Below, piece by piece: positions 32,911-44,759 of a stretch of 64,000 bases of DNA; position 1 is the stretch's first letter; the number at the start of each line of letters is the position of its first letter. The position numbers and the translations under genes were made by a program. The DNA comes from Calliphora vicina (lineage: Eukaryota; Arthropoda; Insecta; Diptera; Calliphoridae). Where the stretch lies: contig NC_088784.1 in the NCBI RefSeq assembly GCF_958450345.1, forward strand, positions 73,371,747-73,435,746, given 5' to 3'. The notes under the pieces were generated by a model. That model was not told the origin of the DNA. It saw nothing but the letters and a program-made list of their open reading frames with translations, and did not search any database.

Positions 32911-34000
32911 CATAGGGGAAAATGTGTTCCAAAAACTGAGTTTTTATAGAAAAGTGCCTACTGTGACGTTATTTACAGTGTGATAGTAAAAATACTTAGT
33001 AGGTATTTAAGAAATATATGGGGTTATACAAATATGGAGCTTTTTCGTGGATCGGTGCTTTGCCTTTTTAGAATTTTTTACTCAAACCGAAATTTTTCTT
33101 TTAAAATTGGCCAAGTTTGGATAGGACTGGGGGATGATATGTCCGCTTAAGTGAGCCAAATTTTTCTTTACACGCTTTTGCATTAAGTTATCTTGCCAGA
33201 TCATATAAAAATTCTATATAGTCCCAAAGAATTTTTTTTTTTCAACAAAAGAAAAAATATATAGACTTTTTTGGGAAAAATCCTAAAAAAAATACGGCCC
33301 TTTTTACAAGTTCCAACTTTGAATGCGTATAACTTTTTATAGGAAAAAGATAATTGTTAGCAAGTTGTTTTTATTTTATTTAGAATTTTATCACCAATAT
33401 AGCTGATATTTTAAAAATAAATTTCGACTCTCCGCCATATCTAAAAAAACATAAAAAGATCGAGCAAAATTAAAAATAATAAATCAATAAACATGAATAT
33501 CTCTTCAACTAATAGAGATAACCTACACTTGTAGGCGTATATCTTCTCAAGAATATTTCAGCTCAATCGGATCATAAATGGATTTTTGGCGACGTTTTTT
33601 AAAAAAAAAATTGAGGCCCGAGTTGACCAACTCGAAAACACCTCAGCTCAAACTATGTGAACTTTAGTAATAGTCAGCCCTATTGCGAATCAATATTTCA
33701 CATGAAATATTTTCCGTTTTCCTTTTTTCGTTCATCAACTTTGTTCACGTGAAAAAATTCCTCTTGTTGTGAAATTTTTAGATGGAATTTTTTAAACAAT
33801 AAACAGCTGTTACGAACAAAATCAACTATTGTGAATGTACAGTTCATCGTGATATTTCCGATATCAATTTTCCCTTCGAGGGAAATGAATATTTCATGGG
33901 AACAAAATTTCACATGTTATTGCCGATAGGGGTGAATATCTCCAATAGTTCCCAAGATACCGAATCATTTCCAAAAAAAAAAAGTTTTTAAACCACTGTG
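32911..34000. mobile_element. Transib-like non-autonomous element (copy 2)
   Basis: Flanked by CTATG on both sides (32906-32910, 34001-34005); the related mariner copy shows that the intact host sequence has one such site (compare atccatggag-like sequence). The right end AACCACTGTG is the complement of CACAGTGGTT; the left end cataggggaa is a diverged form. The interior shares gatcgagcaaaattaaaa and atatctcttcaact with copy 1 (3873-7470). It contains a MITE at 33675-33934. No transposase. Confidence 0.75.
33675..33934. mobile_element. 260-bp MITE inside the Transib-like element
   Basis: The ends cagccctattgcgaat and attgccgataggggtg are imperfect inverted repeats, and the inner words aatatttcacatgaaat and atttcatgggaacaaaattt continue the symmetry. 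Copy 1 at about 7400-7425 (gaaattacattacaatatct) shows the uninterrupted sequence. Target duplication unclear. Confidence 0.7.
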
Positions 34001-34440
34001 CTATGGCGCTATGTTAATTCTCTGTATTTGGAGGGAGCAAAGGGTCGATTATGAACTGCTGAAATCTGACCAGACAATCACAGGGAACTTGTACCGAACG
34101 CAACAGAATATGCGGCCAGACATGAAATCATAATATTCCATCATGACAACGCTCGACCACATGTTGCAATACCTGTTAAAAACGATTTATAATGAAGTGG
34201 TTGGGAAGTTTTGCCTCGTCCGCTTTATAGTCCAGACCGTATTCCGTCCGACTACTATTTGTTTCGATCGATGCAGAATGCTCTCTCTAGGATACTCTTC
34301 ACTTTAGAACAGAGTATCCGATATTGGCTTGATTCGTTCTTGGCCTCAAAGATAAGCAGTTCTTTTGGCTCGAAATTCATATGTTGCCAGAAAGGTGGGG
34401 AAAGTTCATAGCTAACAATGGCCAATACTTTGAATAAATT

Positions 34441-34990
34441 TATATTGTACAGATCTTTTAAAACGAAAGCTAAAAATTAGAAAAAATCCTAAAAATAATT
34501 TTGTATAAGAATTATTTTATTGACAACACTTCTTCTTAATCAAGTATGTGGTGTGAGTTTGTACTAAATATGTATGTGCGAGTATGACGCAGTGTCTAAC
34601 AGCTGGTCGATTATGTTGTTTGAATTTTATTTATAAATAAAAATGCAAAAATTTCGAGGGAGAGACAATAATAAATGATTATAGAATGTGAATATAACAG
34701 AGACAAACAAATAGTGTATGACAAGCAACTACAAACAGAGACCCACAACAGCAATTCAACAGTATTAATAACAAACAACAAGAAAAGCTGTCACACATTT
34801 GAATTGAGTATTTGCACCAACCACATCGATAAACTGTTCAGTAGTATGGATTAAAATCAGGGTTAAACTGTGTTTTAATGCGAGAGAAATTCGGTGAAAT
34901 TTTGAAAGGAAATTTTCAATATGTGAAAAACATACTTTTAAATGGCATCTATGTATTCTTTACTTATCAAAAAATTGAAAATATAAGTTT
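34441..34990. other. Intergenic, nothing recognised
   Basis: AT-rich, with short runs such as acaaacaacaagaaaag near 34770. No ORF of note. Confidence 0.4.
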
Positions 34991-35974
34991 GGTACTTTTT
35001 AGATAAAAATTTTATTTATTTTTGGTACTTTTTCATAAAATATGTTTTTCTATAATTTGACATAGACATACGAATATTTTATTATGAGCTCCCACCACGA
35101 TACAGAAATTTATTTGAATAAAATTTTACTACCGCAATGGGGATAAAAAAGGTACCAAATTTTAAGAAATTATTAAGCCAATTTTGATAATTTGTTTAAC
35201 ATTGGTTCCTGGATTCATACAAAAATTAACTAACAGAGTGTTATATGGAGCTTGAGTGCCAAGGTGTATATTGGGCCAAATCCGGGTAAACAGTTTGGTA
35301 CTTTTTTTTAAAACATATTTTTCTGGGGCACATTAACACAGATTTTAATATTTTGAGACATGTCTGTAGCATAAACAATTTTAGAAAAATGGAATATTTT
35401 AAAATGTCAAGAGGAAAATGGGAAATTGTTCAGGAGGAAAAGGGAAATTGGTACTTTTCTCCTAATGGTACTTTTTTAATATTTTAAATTATTACACTTA
35501 TCGTATTAGGAATAGGGTATTATATTTAGGTACCAAAATGTAAGAACTGAACTATAGGTACTTTTTTATGCTTCTAATGGTACTTTTTTAATTTTCTATA
35601 ACAATGGACTTAGAAACATGAAATTAAGCATATATGGTCCTCAGTGGGTGAGAATTATAGGGGAAGACTTTTTGGTACTTTTTCTTTATTCGAATGGTAC
35701 CTTTTGTAATTTATTCACCAATGAACCTAGAAATATGAAATAAAGGTTATATGGACCCAAGTGAAGGGGAAACCACAAATTGGGGCTTTTTGATACTTTT
35801 TCTATATTATAATGGTTTTTTTTTTGAATTTTCTGTAATAATAATAATTTTCTGTAATAATGGACATGGTCCAATGTGAGTAAAAATTCAAGGGGGTACT
35901 TCATATTACTTTTATTGTAATGGTACTTTTTTGAATTTTCTATAATAATGAACCTGTAAACATAAAATTAAGCA
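34991..35974. repeat. Degenerate repeat array with ggtactttttt words
   Basis: ggtactttt(tt) occurs at least ten times between 34991 and 35930. From about 35560 larger units of roughly 120-150 bp are visible, each holding aatggtactttttt, gaattttctataataatg, aacctagaaatatgaaat and atatgg. I do not recognise the family. Tc1-A2 is inserted at its right end. Confidence 0.65.
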
Positions 35975-35976
35975 TA

Positions 35977-37569
35977 CAGTATTGGCCATAACTAAAGCAC
36001 CCCCTAAATGAATTTTTTTCATATGGTATTTTTTTGTATAAAATTAAAGTTTTAAATATCTACATATTTGTATTATTTTCATTTGTTAATATGTTTAGTA
36101 TTGATAAACAAATACTTTCAAAGTTAACCTTTCTATAAGAGGTAACTTAAAATCAAAAAATATTTTAAGGTAGAAAATGAAACGGACAAAACTAAAGCAC
36201 CCCTTCAAGGATACACTATAAAATTTTTTTTTATTAATTTTTTGTTGCAAATCCTTTGTTTTGGATGGCACAAGAACATCTCTTGGCATAGAAGATATTA
36301 TGTTTTATGACGTTTTTCGATATTCCTTCCCAGGCTATTTTAACGGCATGAAATATATCGTGAAAATTTCCGATCCTTATTTTAGCAATTTTCACGATTT
36401 ATTTTCATATTAACAATGTGCCACAAGTTCTCAATAGGATTGAGATCGGGAGATTGACCAGGCCAATGAAGAACTTGAATCTTATTGCTCTGTAGCCAAG
36501 TCTTACAAACTTTGGAGGGGTGCTTAGGATCGTTATCCTGTTGGAAGCTCCCTATAATTGGCATCTCTTCACTGGCATAAGGCAACACATTACGATCCAT
36601 AATTCCATAAATTTTATGATTTGGCCCAAATCCTTGACTAAAAAAGCAACCCCAGACCATTACATTGCCACCTCCATGTTTAATTGTTCCTTTGCAATAC
36701 TTAGGATTCAGTCTTTATTTCAGCGGAACTTTTTAAGTTGTATTTGGATTTGTCAGGGAACAGTACTGTCTTTCATTTTTGGACACTCCAGTCGATGTGG
36801 GCTTTGGCAAACTTCAGTCTAGCTTTCTTGTTCTTAGCTTTTTTTGCTGGTCGTCAGCTGAATAATCGGGCTTCTACTACTCTTCTACGGATTGTTCTTT
36901 CGCTAACGCATATTCTTAAACTTGTTCCTACTTGAATAGCAGATGCTGTAGGATCTTTTTGTATTGCTCTTTTGATCAAGGAATCATAATATCGTGTTTT
37001 TTTTCGCGAACGACCTCCAGAATGTACCGGTGATATGCGACCAGTCTTAAAAAAATTTTGAAACGAGCCTGGAAATAACTGATCTGTTAATTGAATATTT
37101 TTTACTCAATTCATGTAGTGATAAGCCCGTCTTTCAGTCTTCAATAACTTTAATTTTAAATTCACTAGAGTACTTGTTCCTTGTCATTGTTTTTTTTCAC
37201 AATAAACTGTATAAAACTTAAATTTTGCACAATACGTCTTCCTTTATTTTTATCTTTTGGAATTTTTAAATGCATTCATTGTGATTCCCGATAACTCACA
37301 TTGCAAATATGCAGTACCGAGTCAAATTTTTAAACATCTTATAAGAGGGTGCTTTTGTTTTGTCCGTTGCGTTTTGAGTTTTTATATGATTTATCATTTT
37401 AAATTAATTTTTAATAAAATTATCTTTTACCAAATGAATATTAAATGAACATTAACAATATTAGTTAATAAAATATATACAAAATACATCCCAAAAAAGC
37501 CGTTTTTATCAAAAAAATCATGATTTGAAAAAATCCATTGAGGGGGTGCTTTAGATATGGCCAATACTG
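35977..37569 (-). mobile_element. Tc1-A2: complete-ended Tc1 element
   Basis: The ends are cagtattggccataactaaa and its complement with TA on both sides (35975-35976, 37570-37571); 1593 bp. The inner repeat words ggacaaaactaaagcacccc (about 36183) and gggtgcttttgttttgtccg (about 37348) give the IR/DR layout. Right of it a DINE begins abruptly at tattctggatcc. Confidence 0.9.
36270..37187 (-). pseudogene. Tc1-A2 transposase, same lesions as A1
   Basis: Begins MTRNKYSS near 37187. It carries the TGA after LFS (complement at 36854-36856) and the shift after NRENC (TAA here). The catalytic words QQDNDPKHPSK and DLNPIENLW are kept. It also has its own small deletions: part of the KTFLSAK region and DRFMYRDVLKDV shortened to DRNV. 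Confidence 0.85.
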
Positions 37570-38132
37570 TATATTCTGGATCCTTATAGATAGCGGAGTC
37601 GATTAAGGCATGTCCGTCTGTCTGTCTGTCCGTCTGTCTGTTGAAATCAAGTTTCTGAAGACCCCAGATATCTTTGGGATCCAAATCTTCAATAATTCTT
37701 CAGCAAAATCGGTCCATAAATAACGGAGAAATGAGCAAAAAACCGGGACAACCTCGATTTTTGACCTATTTTTGATCTATATCTGGATTACTAAGTCATT
37801 AATATAGACAATGTGGATATCTAACGATAGATATTTCAAAGTCCATTGCAACGATGTAGATAAGGCTATAGTAAGTTGGACCTATAATGGGTCAAAATCG
37901 GGAAAAATATTTTTTAACCCGAATTTTTTTTCTTCAAACATTTTTTTTGTCATACATTTTTTTCCAAAAAAAAAAAAATTTGGAAAACTTTTTTTAAAAA
38001 AAATTAAAAAACAATTTCAAAAAAAAAATTAAATTTTGTTTACCTAAAAATATTTAAAAAAATGTATTTTAAAGTATAATTTGGTGAAGGGTATATAAGA
38101 TTCGGCACAGCCGAATATAGCTCTCTTACTTG
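37570..38132 (+). mobile_element. DINE family 1, 5' part missing
   Basis: Begins inside the core (tattctggatccttatagat) at the Tc1-A2 border, has gtctgtctgtctgtccgtct, and ends agattcggcacagccgaata, tagctctcttacttg. The first about 90 bp are lost. Confidence 0.75.
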
Positions 38133-38829
38133 TTTAATATCAAAATATATGCTAACGAAGTAGCGGGTGATGTGCTAGTATTGTATAATAGTTCTCGTTA
38201 ATTAAGAATTTTTTATGGAAGCTGGTGAAATCTTGTAGTTAGTTTTGAAACACTGTTCCATTCGTTATTGCCACAATAAAAATATAAAAAAACTACTAAA
38301 ACATACAATGACAATAACGTGAGACGGTTTTGTAACCAGAATCATCATCAACATCATCCACATTATCATTGTTATTGTTATTATTACTACATTGTATTGC
38401 AAACATATTTCTATACTCTTATATGTAATTAAGAATGAAATCGATAATCGTGCAGTAGTATGTCAGTCGTTTACCTAATCTGTCTGTGTTAGAGGCACGT
38501 GGGTGTGACGGCATGCAATTTTATTGCAAATGTGTGCTAAATACATGGTTTAGTTTTCAGTCTATAACAAAAGCCAAACAAATTGTACTCATTATTTTAT
38601 AAAAGGGCAAAAAAGAACCTAATGTCCAAATGAAACCAAAGCTAATATTTGGTTTAAAAAATAAATAATATTTGGGCTAATCGGAAACAATCCTAAACTT
38701 GTTAAATGTGCTATTAGTTTCCGAAATTATGTAATTATCTTGATTTTAGCATATTTCAGTTTATTTATTAGGTCTTTGGCAGCATCACTCTCTTAATATG
38801 ATAGACATCTTGAAGAGAAAGTTGTTTTA
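38133..38829. other. Intergenic, nothing recognised
   Basis: AT-rich DNA with an ATC-rich run (catcatcaacatcatccaca near 38343). No gene or repeat assigned. Confidence 0.4.
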
Positions 38830-39148
38830 ATACCCTTCACCTTGATGAGAAGGGTATATATAAGTTTGTCATTCCGTTTGTAATTTCCACAATATAATAT
38901 TTTTTTCCAGAAGATCCCAGATATCTTCGGGATCCAAATCTTCAATAACTCTGTCAAACATGCTTTCGAAAAGTTTCCTATTTAAAATCAGCAAAATCGG
39001 TCCACAAATGGCTGAGATATGAGGAAAAAACCAGGACAACCATGGTTTTTTACCTATTTTTGACCTATATCTGGATTACTAAGTCATTAATATAGACAAT
39101 ATGGATATCTAATGATAGATATTTCAAAGACCTTTGCAACGACCATAG
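38830..39148 (+). mobile_element. DINE family 1, left part only
   Basis: ataccc/gaagggtat hairpin, then a deletion removes the TA-rich core and (GTCY)n (aatataatatttttttccag joins directly), then cggtccacaaatggctgag and caacgaccatag. It stops at Tc1-B3. Confidence 0.7.
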
Positions 39149-40161
39149 CGGCCTAAAATCTGAAATAATTTTTTTAAAAAATTTTAACATTTTTTTAGTA
39201 TTTTATTTGTATGCTTTTATTAACTTAATTTAACAAAAAACAAAGGACATAATTAAATTCTAAAAATGAGAAAACAAAATTAAAAGATTTCTTTATTACG
39301 GCATTGACAAAACAATGGAAACTTAGGTATTATTTTAACAAATATGGTCTAAACTTTGCAATAACTCAATATTTTGTTGGGTATCCCTTATTTTTTATAA
39401 CTGCTACACATAGACGATGCATTGAACCAATTCAAGAGTCAATGGTATCTTATGAAATATTTTGCCATTCCCTTATAACCGCCTCCGATAAATCTTCCTT
39501 CCTGGTGTAATTTTGGGTCCTTATTTTACGATCTACAATTTCCCATATATTTTCTATGGGATTGAGATCTGGCGATTGGGCAGGCCACTTCAAAACACGT
39601 ACCTCGTTGGATGGGAACCACTCGGTTTCAACCATAGAGGTGTGTTTCGGGTCGTTGTCGTGTTGGAATCTACAAACTAAGGGCATATTTTCCTCAGCGT
39701 ATGGATACATAACATCGTTTAATATGGTTCTGTATCCTATACCTGTCATGGTATCTTTTATAATATGAATTGGACCCATACCTTGCCCTGAAAAACATCC
39801 ACATACCATAATATTAGGAAAAGAAATTGTGAAAAATTAACAGAATTTAAAAATAAAATAACTGTAAAGAGGATGCTTTTTACATCGTTCTTTTAAATAT
39901 TATTTTCGTTTTACACTTCTTTCTTGCAGAAGTTTAAAAGTTTCCATTGTTTTGTCAGTAGCGAAATAGTGAATATTTTTAATTTTGTTCCCTTTTTTCA
40001 GAATATAATTAATTATGTTGTTTGTTTTTCAGTTAATTTATATAAATAAAACTATACAAGTAAAATACTAAAAAAAAAAATTTTATTTTAAAAAAAATAT
40101 TTGAAATTTTGGGCTACATATGGAATATTTGGAAAAGTTTCCATTGTTTTGTCAACCACTG
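39149..40161 (-). mobile_element. Tc1-B3: internally deleted Tc1 element
   Basis: It lacks about 50 bp of the left terminal repeat and has a large central deletion joining accataatatt to aggaaaagaaattg at about 39813, which removes the DNA-binding half and the first aspartate. The right end is complete (gtcaaccactg plus TA). The minus-strand ORF 39450-39809 keeps HDNDPKHTSM and DLNPIENIWE. Confidence 0.85.
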
Positions 40162-40370
40162 TATATATACATAGTTGCAAAGGACTTTGAAATATCTATA
40201 ATTAGATATCCATATTATCTGTATTAATGACTTAGGGGGCTACGGAGAGTTGATTTCAACATACAGACGGACATATCAATTTTGCTATCTATAACGATCC
40301 AGAATATATATACTTTGTGGCGTCACAAATGAAAAATGTTAAAATTACAAACGGAATGACAAACATAATT
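40162..40370 (-). mobile_element. DINE family 1 fragment
   Basis: atagttgcaaaggactttga, gattagatatccatattatc-like and atgaaaaatgttaaaattac. The orientation is opposite to the piece left of Tc1-B3, so the two are not one copy. No (GTCY)n and no hairpins. Confidence 0.65.
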
Positions 40371-40526
40371 TTGTATACAAAAAACTTTAAGAAAAAGAAA
40401 GCGATTATGCTAATCATCTTAAGAGCCAACGATTTGCTGCAGAAAACAAAATTCATTTCAAGAAAACCTAAAACAAAACATTTAATACTCAAAAACTAAA
40501 AACAATTTTAGATAATCTTAAGAGAA

Positions 40527-41016
40527 AGTAAGTAAGAGATCTATATTCGGCTGTGCCGAATCTTATATAACCTTCACCATTGTATACTTAAAGATAAAGA
40601 TTTAAAATATTTTATTTTTACGTCTTTTGAAAGATCTTTGATATGTCTATCTTTGGATATCCATATTGTCTATATTACTGAAATAGTAATACAAATAAAT
40701 GTAGACCAAAAATAGGTAAACAATCGTGGTGGGTTTTTTGTTTGCTTATATCTCATTCATTTGTGGGTCGATTATCATGAATTTAAATAGCAATCTAAGC
40801 GGGACTATTGCGGATATATTGAATTATCAATCATGTATGTAATTTATCTATAGTCTTCCATAATTTGTTTTCAACACACAGATATGGCAATAAAGATTCC
40901 GATAATTATAACACTTCAGAATACATATTTTTCATGAGGTCCCAAATGAAAAATGTAGAACTTACAAACAGATTGACAAACTTATTTATATCCTTACCAC
41001 TCATGATGAAGGGTAT
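40527..41016 (-). mobile_element. Old, diverged DINE family 1 copy
   Basis: agtaagtaagagatctatat with hairpin attcggctgtgccgaat, then cgaattta-like and ggtcccaaatgaaaaatgta, ending ccactcatgatgaagggtat. The (GTCY)n tract has decayed to acacagatatggcaa. Confidence 0.7.
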
Positions 41017-41920
41017 AAAAATAGGAAAAAAAAAACAAACAATAGAACAAAAAACAACCGCAACAAATATGTATTTCAAGTGAATATAAAAGAAAAAATG
41101 ATGTCTGAATAATTCGTACAATCTTACATGTCAATAGGATAAAAGGAAAATTTTCTAAGATAAACTATAAACATAGTACTTGTACTATAATGGGTGTGTT
41201 TGTGTATGATTTAAGAAGTTTATTAGCTATTTCTTTGTTGACAATAAATAGGTCAACAACAAACAATGTAAGGGCATGTTAAAAAAAAAAAATCACGAAT
41301 ATGTGGCACAAAGTTGAAATCTTTTTTCAAGAAATAATAATGCTGCAATAACTATAAATTGATAAGGCATAAAATCTGTGAGAAATCCAGAAACATCTTA
41401 ATGCTTGTGAGCCTGTAATAGAATTTTTTATGGAACCTAGGTTTAGGTATGAAGCGATTTTAAACTAATTTTATGTAACTTTTAATTACATAGCGATTTT
41501 CTATTAAAACTTTTCCCGTAAAATGAAATGAGAGCTATCCGAGGTCATAAATGTATTCTAAAAATATTTAAATTTCTATAAATACATTAGTTCCGGCAAA
41601 TCTGAGTTGTTATCAAGAGAAAATTGGACTGATAACTGAAAATATATTTTTGCTTGCTCTTAAGTACTTTTAGTCACATTTTCTCTTTAGTAGGTATTTA
41701 TTCTTTACAAAAGAATATAAAATAAATTAAAAGAGTCCCAACAATGCTCGATTAATCGTACATTTTTATTTTTTCGTTCCAATGTCGCGTTCTGGTATCG
41801 TTTGTTATCAGTACTCCAAGATTGTTCTAATCAAGTGGCTGAACATTTAACTTCAATCAAAATTTAGTAGCTTTAACTCTAAAAACCAGAAGAAATTGTA
41901 TAAAAAAATAAATATATAAA
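41017..41920. other. Intergenic, nothing recognised
   Basis: AT-rich DNA without a supported gene, RNA or repeat. Confidence 0.4.
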
Positions 41921-42173
41921 AAACAAGTTCGGTGAAACATTTGTTTGGTAAATCATGCTAAAAATGGGTGAAAAATTGAGGTATCCGAGTTTCTCGCTTT
42001 AAAATAGCCATCTATGTAGGTCTATAGCGGATATATAGGTGTATTAATCATGTACGTACGTTTTTTGAGAGCTTCAGAAACTTGATTTCAACAGACCGAC
42101 GAACATACCGACAGACATACATCGTGAATGCCAAACTTATATATAGCCTTGTCATTCATGGTAAAGAGTATAA
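41921..42173 (-). mobile_element. Very diverged DINE-like copy
   Basis: gatatataggtgtattaatcatgta-like sequence, gagcttcagaaacttg, atttcaacagaccgacga and ttcatggtaaagagtat match the DINE order, but the core is nearly lost. Confidence 0.5.
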
Positions 42174-42669
42174 CAAGTTAAAAAGAAAATTAGGAAAACA
42201 AATTTTTATATTCAATTCAAAGGCGTACGAGTAACGCCTTCGGTAACGTGAAAATCTCCATCTAATAAATTCTTAACCAAATCTTGAAATTTGGTGAAAC
42301 ATTTCTGCTTTCTTCCCAGTTTTAACTTGTTTTTTCACTAACATTATAAGAAGAAAATGTTGCTGACGAAGTGATTAATAAAAAGTTTAAAATGCTAAAT
42401 TCTGGAAATGCACAATCGAATTTTTACTGTTTATTTTAAAAATGTGATATCATTGGAGGCAAGTATTTACCACAACAGCTTATAAATAAGTCATAACATT
42501 AATAACACTATAAGCAGGGCAAGTTTTTCAAGCAAAAAGCTTGAAAAGTAAGCATTTTTTGCTGAACCGTGCATAAATTTGCATATTTTGCACGACGACA
42601 GTAATTTCATTAAAGAAAATATGTATATATTTTGGGTATTTTTAAATATTAAAGACGATCTAGTAAAGT
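42174..42669. other. Intergenic, nothing recognised
   Basis: AT-rich. Short ORFs on both strands have no family features. Confidence 0.4.
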
Positions 42670-43325
42670 AAATTGTTGCACCTGTCAACAGGCATCTGTC
42701 AGTTGACTCCTGTCAAAATTTGAAATAGCTGCGTCATTTAGTTTGTGTTGGACAGTCATTGATAGCAGACTATCTCGTGACTTGAGGAGAAATTGGAATT
42801 TCTTCTGCACATTAATTATTTTTTGTTGAAAAAACCATCACTCAAACTAAGGCTAAGGTTGATAAATACTATGGGAACTCTGCACCATCAATTTCAATGA
42901 TTTAAAAGTGGTTTAATGAATTTCACTGATGATGTCGAACGTTCTGGATGCCCAGTTGAGCTCTCTACATCCGTGTTGGCCGATCGGAGATTGAAAGTGC
43001 GAGAGATTTTGGAAGCCATAGGCATCTTACATGGCTCAGTGGTTTAATTTTTGAATGTTTACTTGGGTATGAGGAATCTTTCAGCAAGAGGGCTGCTGCG
43101 TTTGCTCACACACAAAAGTGCACAGAAGGGTACATAAAGTTTAATGGTAAATAACCATGAATTAGACTACGAAATGCTCCCTCTTCCGCCTATTCTCCAG
43201 ATTTCGTACCAAGGTATTAGTTCTTGTTTCCAAAACCAAAGAAATTGCTCTGCGGAAAGAGATTTGACACCAACGATGAAATCATCTCACATAAAACATC
43301 TTGAATAAATATAGTTTTCATGATA
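42670..43325 (+). pseudogene. mariner relic with long terminal repeat (beta type)
   Basis: Starts gcacctgtcaacaggcatct and continues atagctgcgtcatttagttt, like the end at 14020-14095. Then come gttgataaatact, gttctggatgcccagttgag, gtgttggccgatcggagatt, and ctcccctttccgcc-like sequence (ctattctccagatttcgtac) for the third-aspartate region, ending near gatttgacaccaacgatgaa. Frames are broken; the 3' terminal repeat is missing. Confidence 0.7.
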
Positions 43326-43403
43326 ACAGAAAACAGCAGTTTAAATTTTATATTTTTTCATAAATTTAAGACCTACATATCACTGAATCATAGTTGAACT
43401 TAC

Positions 43404-43650
43404 CTTCCGATGATTAAAATAGTGTTGACGGAATACAGTAATTAGCATGACCCGAAACGCCTGATAAACAAGGAAGTTGTTTACGGCAAAATACTCCGGC
43501 TTCCAGTTGAAATAAGGACAATGTTGTTGGACTGACTGGGCGGCTGACTGACTGAATGAATGGGTGTGAATAATAGTCACTCTGTTAATAGCAACGTAAA
43601 CGACTAGCACATAAACCACTCCAAATAACAAAAATCGTAGCCGACAGTAT
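43404..43650 (-). other. Possible first exon on the minus strand
   Basis: The minus strand is open across this stretch and ends FRQHYFNHRK at a good donor, aag|gtaagtt (complement at 43396-43403). The N-terminal reading FLLFGVVYVLVVYVAI is hydrophobic but has no in-frame ATG before an upstream stop; the first in-frame ATG gives only MLITVFRQHYFNHRK before the donor. It may be a 5' UTR exon (it contains tcagtcagtcag, like a fly initiator). No partner exon found. Confidence 0.3.
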
Positions 43651-44755
43651 TTTACTTGTTGTTGTTGTTGTCAGGGTAACAGCCAAAAGTAAATACAATA
43701 TTGTTTGTTCTTGTTGTTTATACAGTAAACATTTTTTTTCAACACTTTTTTCTTAAGAAAACAAAAACATAAACAATTTATACTAATATATTGATAAGCT
43801 TAAACACATTTTTATTTGTTATTTAAATAAATTTCATATAATTTTATTGCTTCTTTAGCCCCCTTTTTACGTCTGCGGAATTATTTACTTTTTCTTATTT
43901 TTTTTAGTTGCAAAAAACACACGCACGCATCTACAAACTCATGAATATAAACTTTCACATCACTTAAAATTTTGTTTCATTTTTACCAATAATTGTATTG
44001 CACTTTCATATAATTTAATTATACTTATACTAAGTAGGATTCTTTGTTTGCATTTAGCCCGATACTTTGTGGTTTAATTATTTTATGTTTTTTTACTTAA
44101 TTGCAAAATACAATATTTCTTTTGCACTTCTTTACAAAAATCCCAAGTGTAGTTTTTCTTACATCGATTTTGGGAGACAGAAAAAAAACAACTGACGACA
44201 ATTTGACAGTTCTCTTCATAATGAGAATATGGTGCTCTTGCGTGCTGCCAGATGTTTAGTTGTAGTCAGTGGGGGGGCCTATGTTGTTAACATAGAAATG
44301 TTAAGCTCATACAATACTTTTGCTTCAAGTGCAGCTGACAGCTACGCAAATGTAAAAATCGAGCGCGAAACTGACAGAATACTTTCGCCCTATTATATTC
44401 TGATTTTATAATAACATAGCCTGCCTCTATTTAAATATCCATGCAATTTAAATATCCATACAATCAAAGTAAATTAATAAAGTAGCGACAGTACTACAAC
44501 AAATACAACATTTACAAAAACCACAAACAATTTTGTTTTTGGTTTAAGGTCTGAGCTGTCAAAGTTGCCTGTTGTTGTTTTTGCTTTTGGGCTTGTTGTA
44601 TTTTTCGCCACAACAACCACAAGTGAATTGACAGTTCAGACCAAAGTAAAAAAAATAGTCAGCTGTTCTACTGAGTCTACTTTATTAATTTACTTTGCAT
44701 ACAATTTTATGTTTTTAATAGTTCATATACATCAATCAGCTGTTTTCTAACATTT
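43651..44755. other. Intergenic, nothing recognised
   Basis: AT-rich with a CAA/GTT-rich run (acttgttgttgttgttgtca near 43655). The short ORFs 44229-44411 and 44565-44750 lack family features, splice sites or motifs I can support. Confidence 0.4.
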
Positions 44756-44759
44756 GCTA

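Larger units (their letters stand above)
31300..34440 (+). mobile_element. mariner (alpha) relic interrupted by two elements
   Basis: One transposase remnant is spread over 31300-31677, 32870-32910 and 34001-34440. Joining across the inserts is continuous with the related copy at 18170-18768. Readable parts: KKDQELEALLNED, ELAKSLGSIQAVISKR, later IIFHHDNARPHVAIPVKN (second aspartate), LYSPDRIPSDYYLF (third aspartate, DD34D) and FRSMQNALS. Frames are broken and no terminal repeats were identified. Confidence 0.8.

Noticed and set aside
39304..39768. Plus-strand ORFs with GDWAGHFKTRTSL
   Set aside because: Antisense reading of the Tc1-B catalytic domain; the same shadow recurs at 15707-15919 and 19728-19940 opposite other Tc1-B copies.
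44229..44750. Two plus-strand ORFs of about 60 codons
   Set aside because: No motif, splice signal or similarity I can support; they are no longer than chance ORFs.
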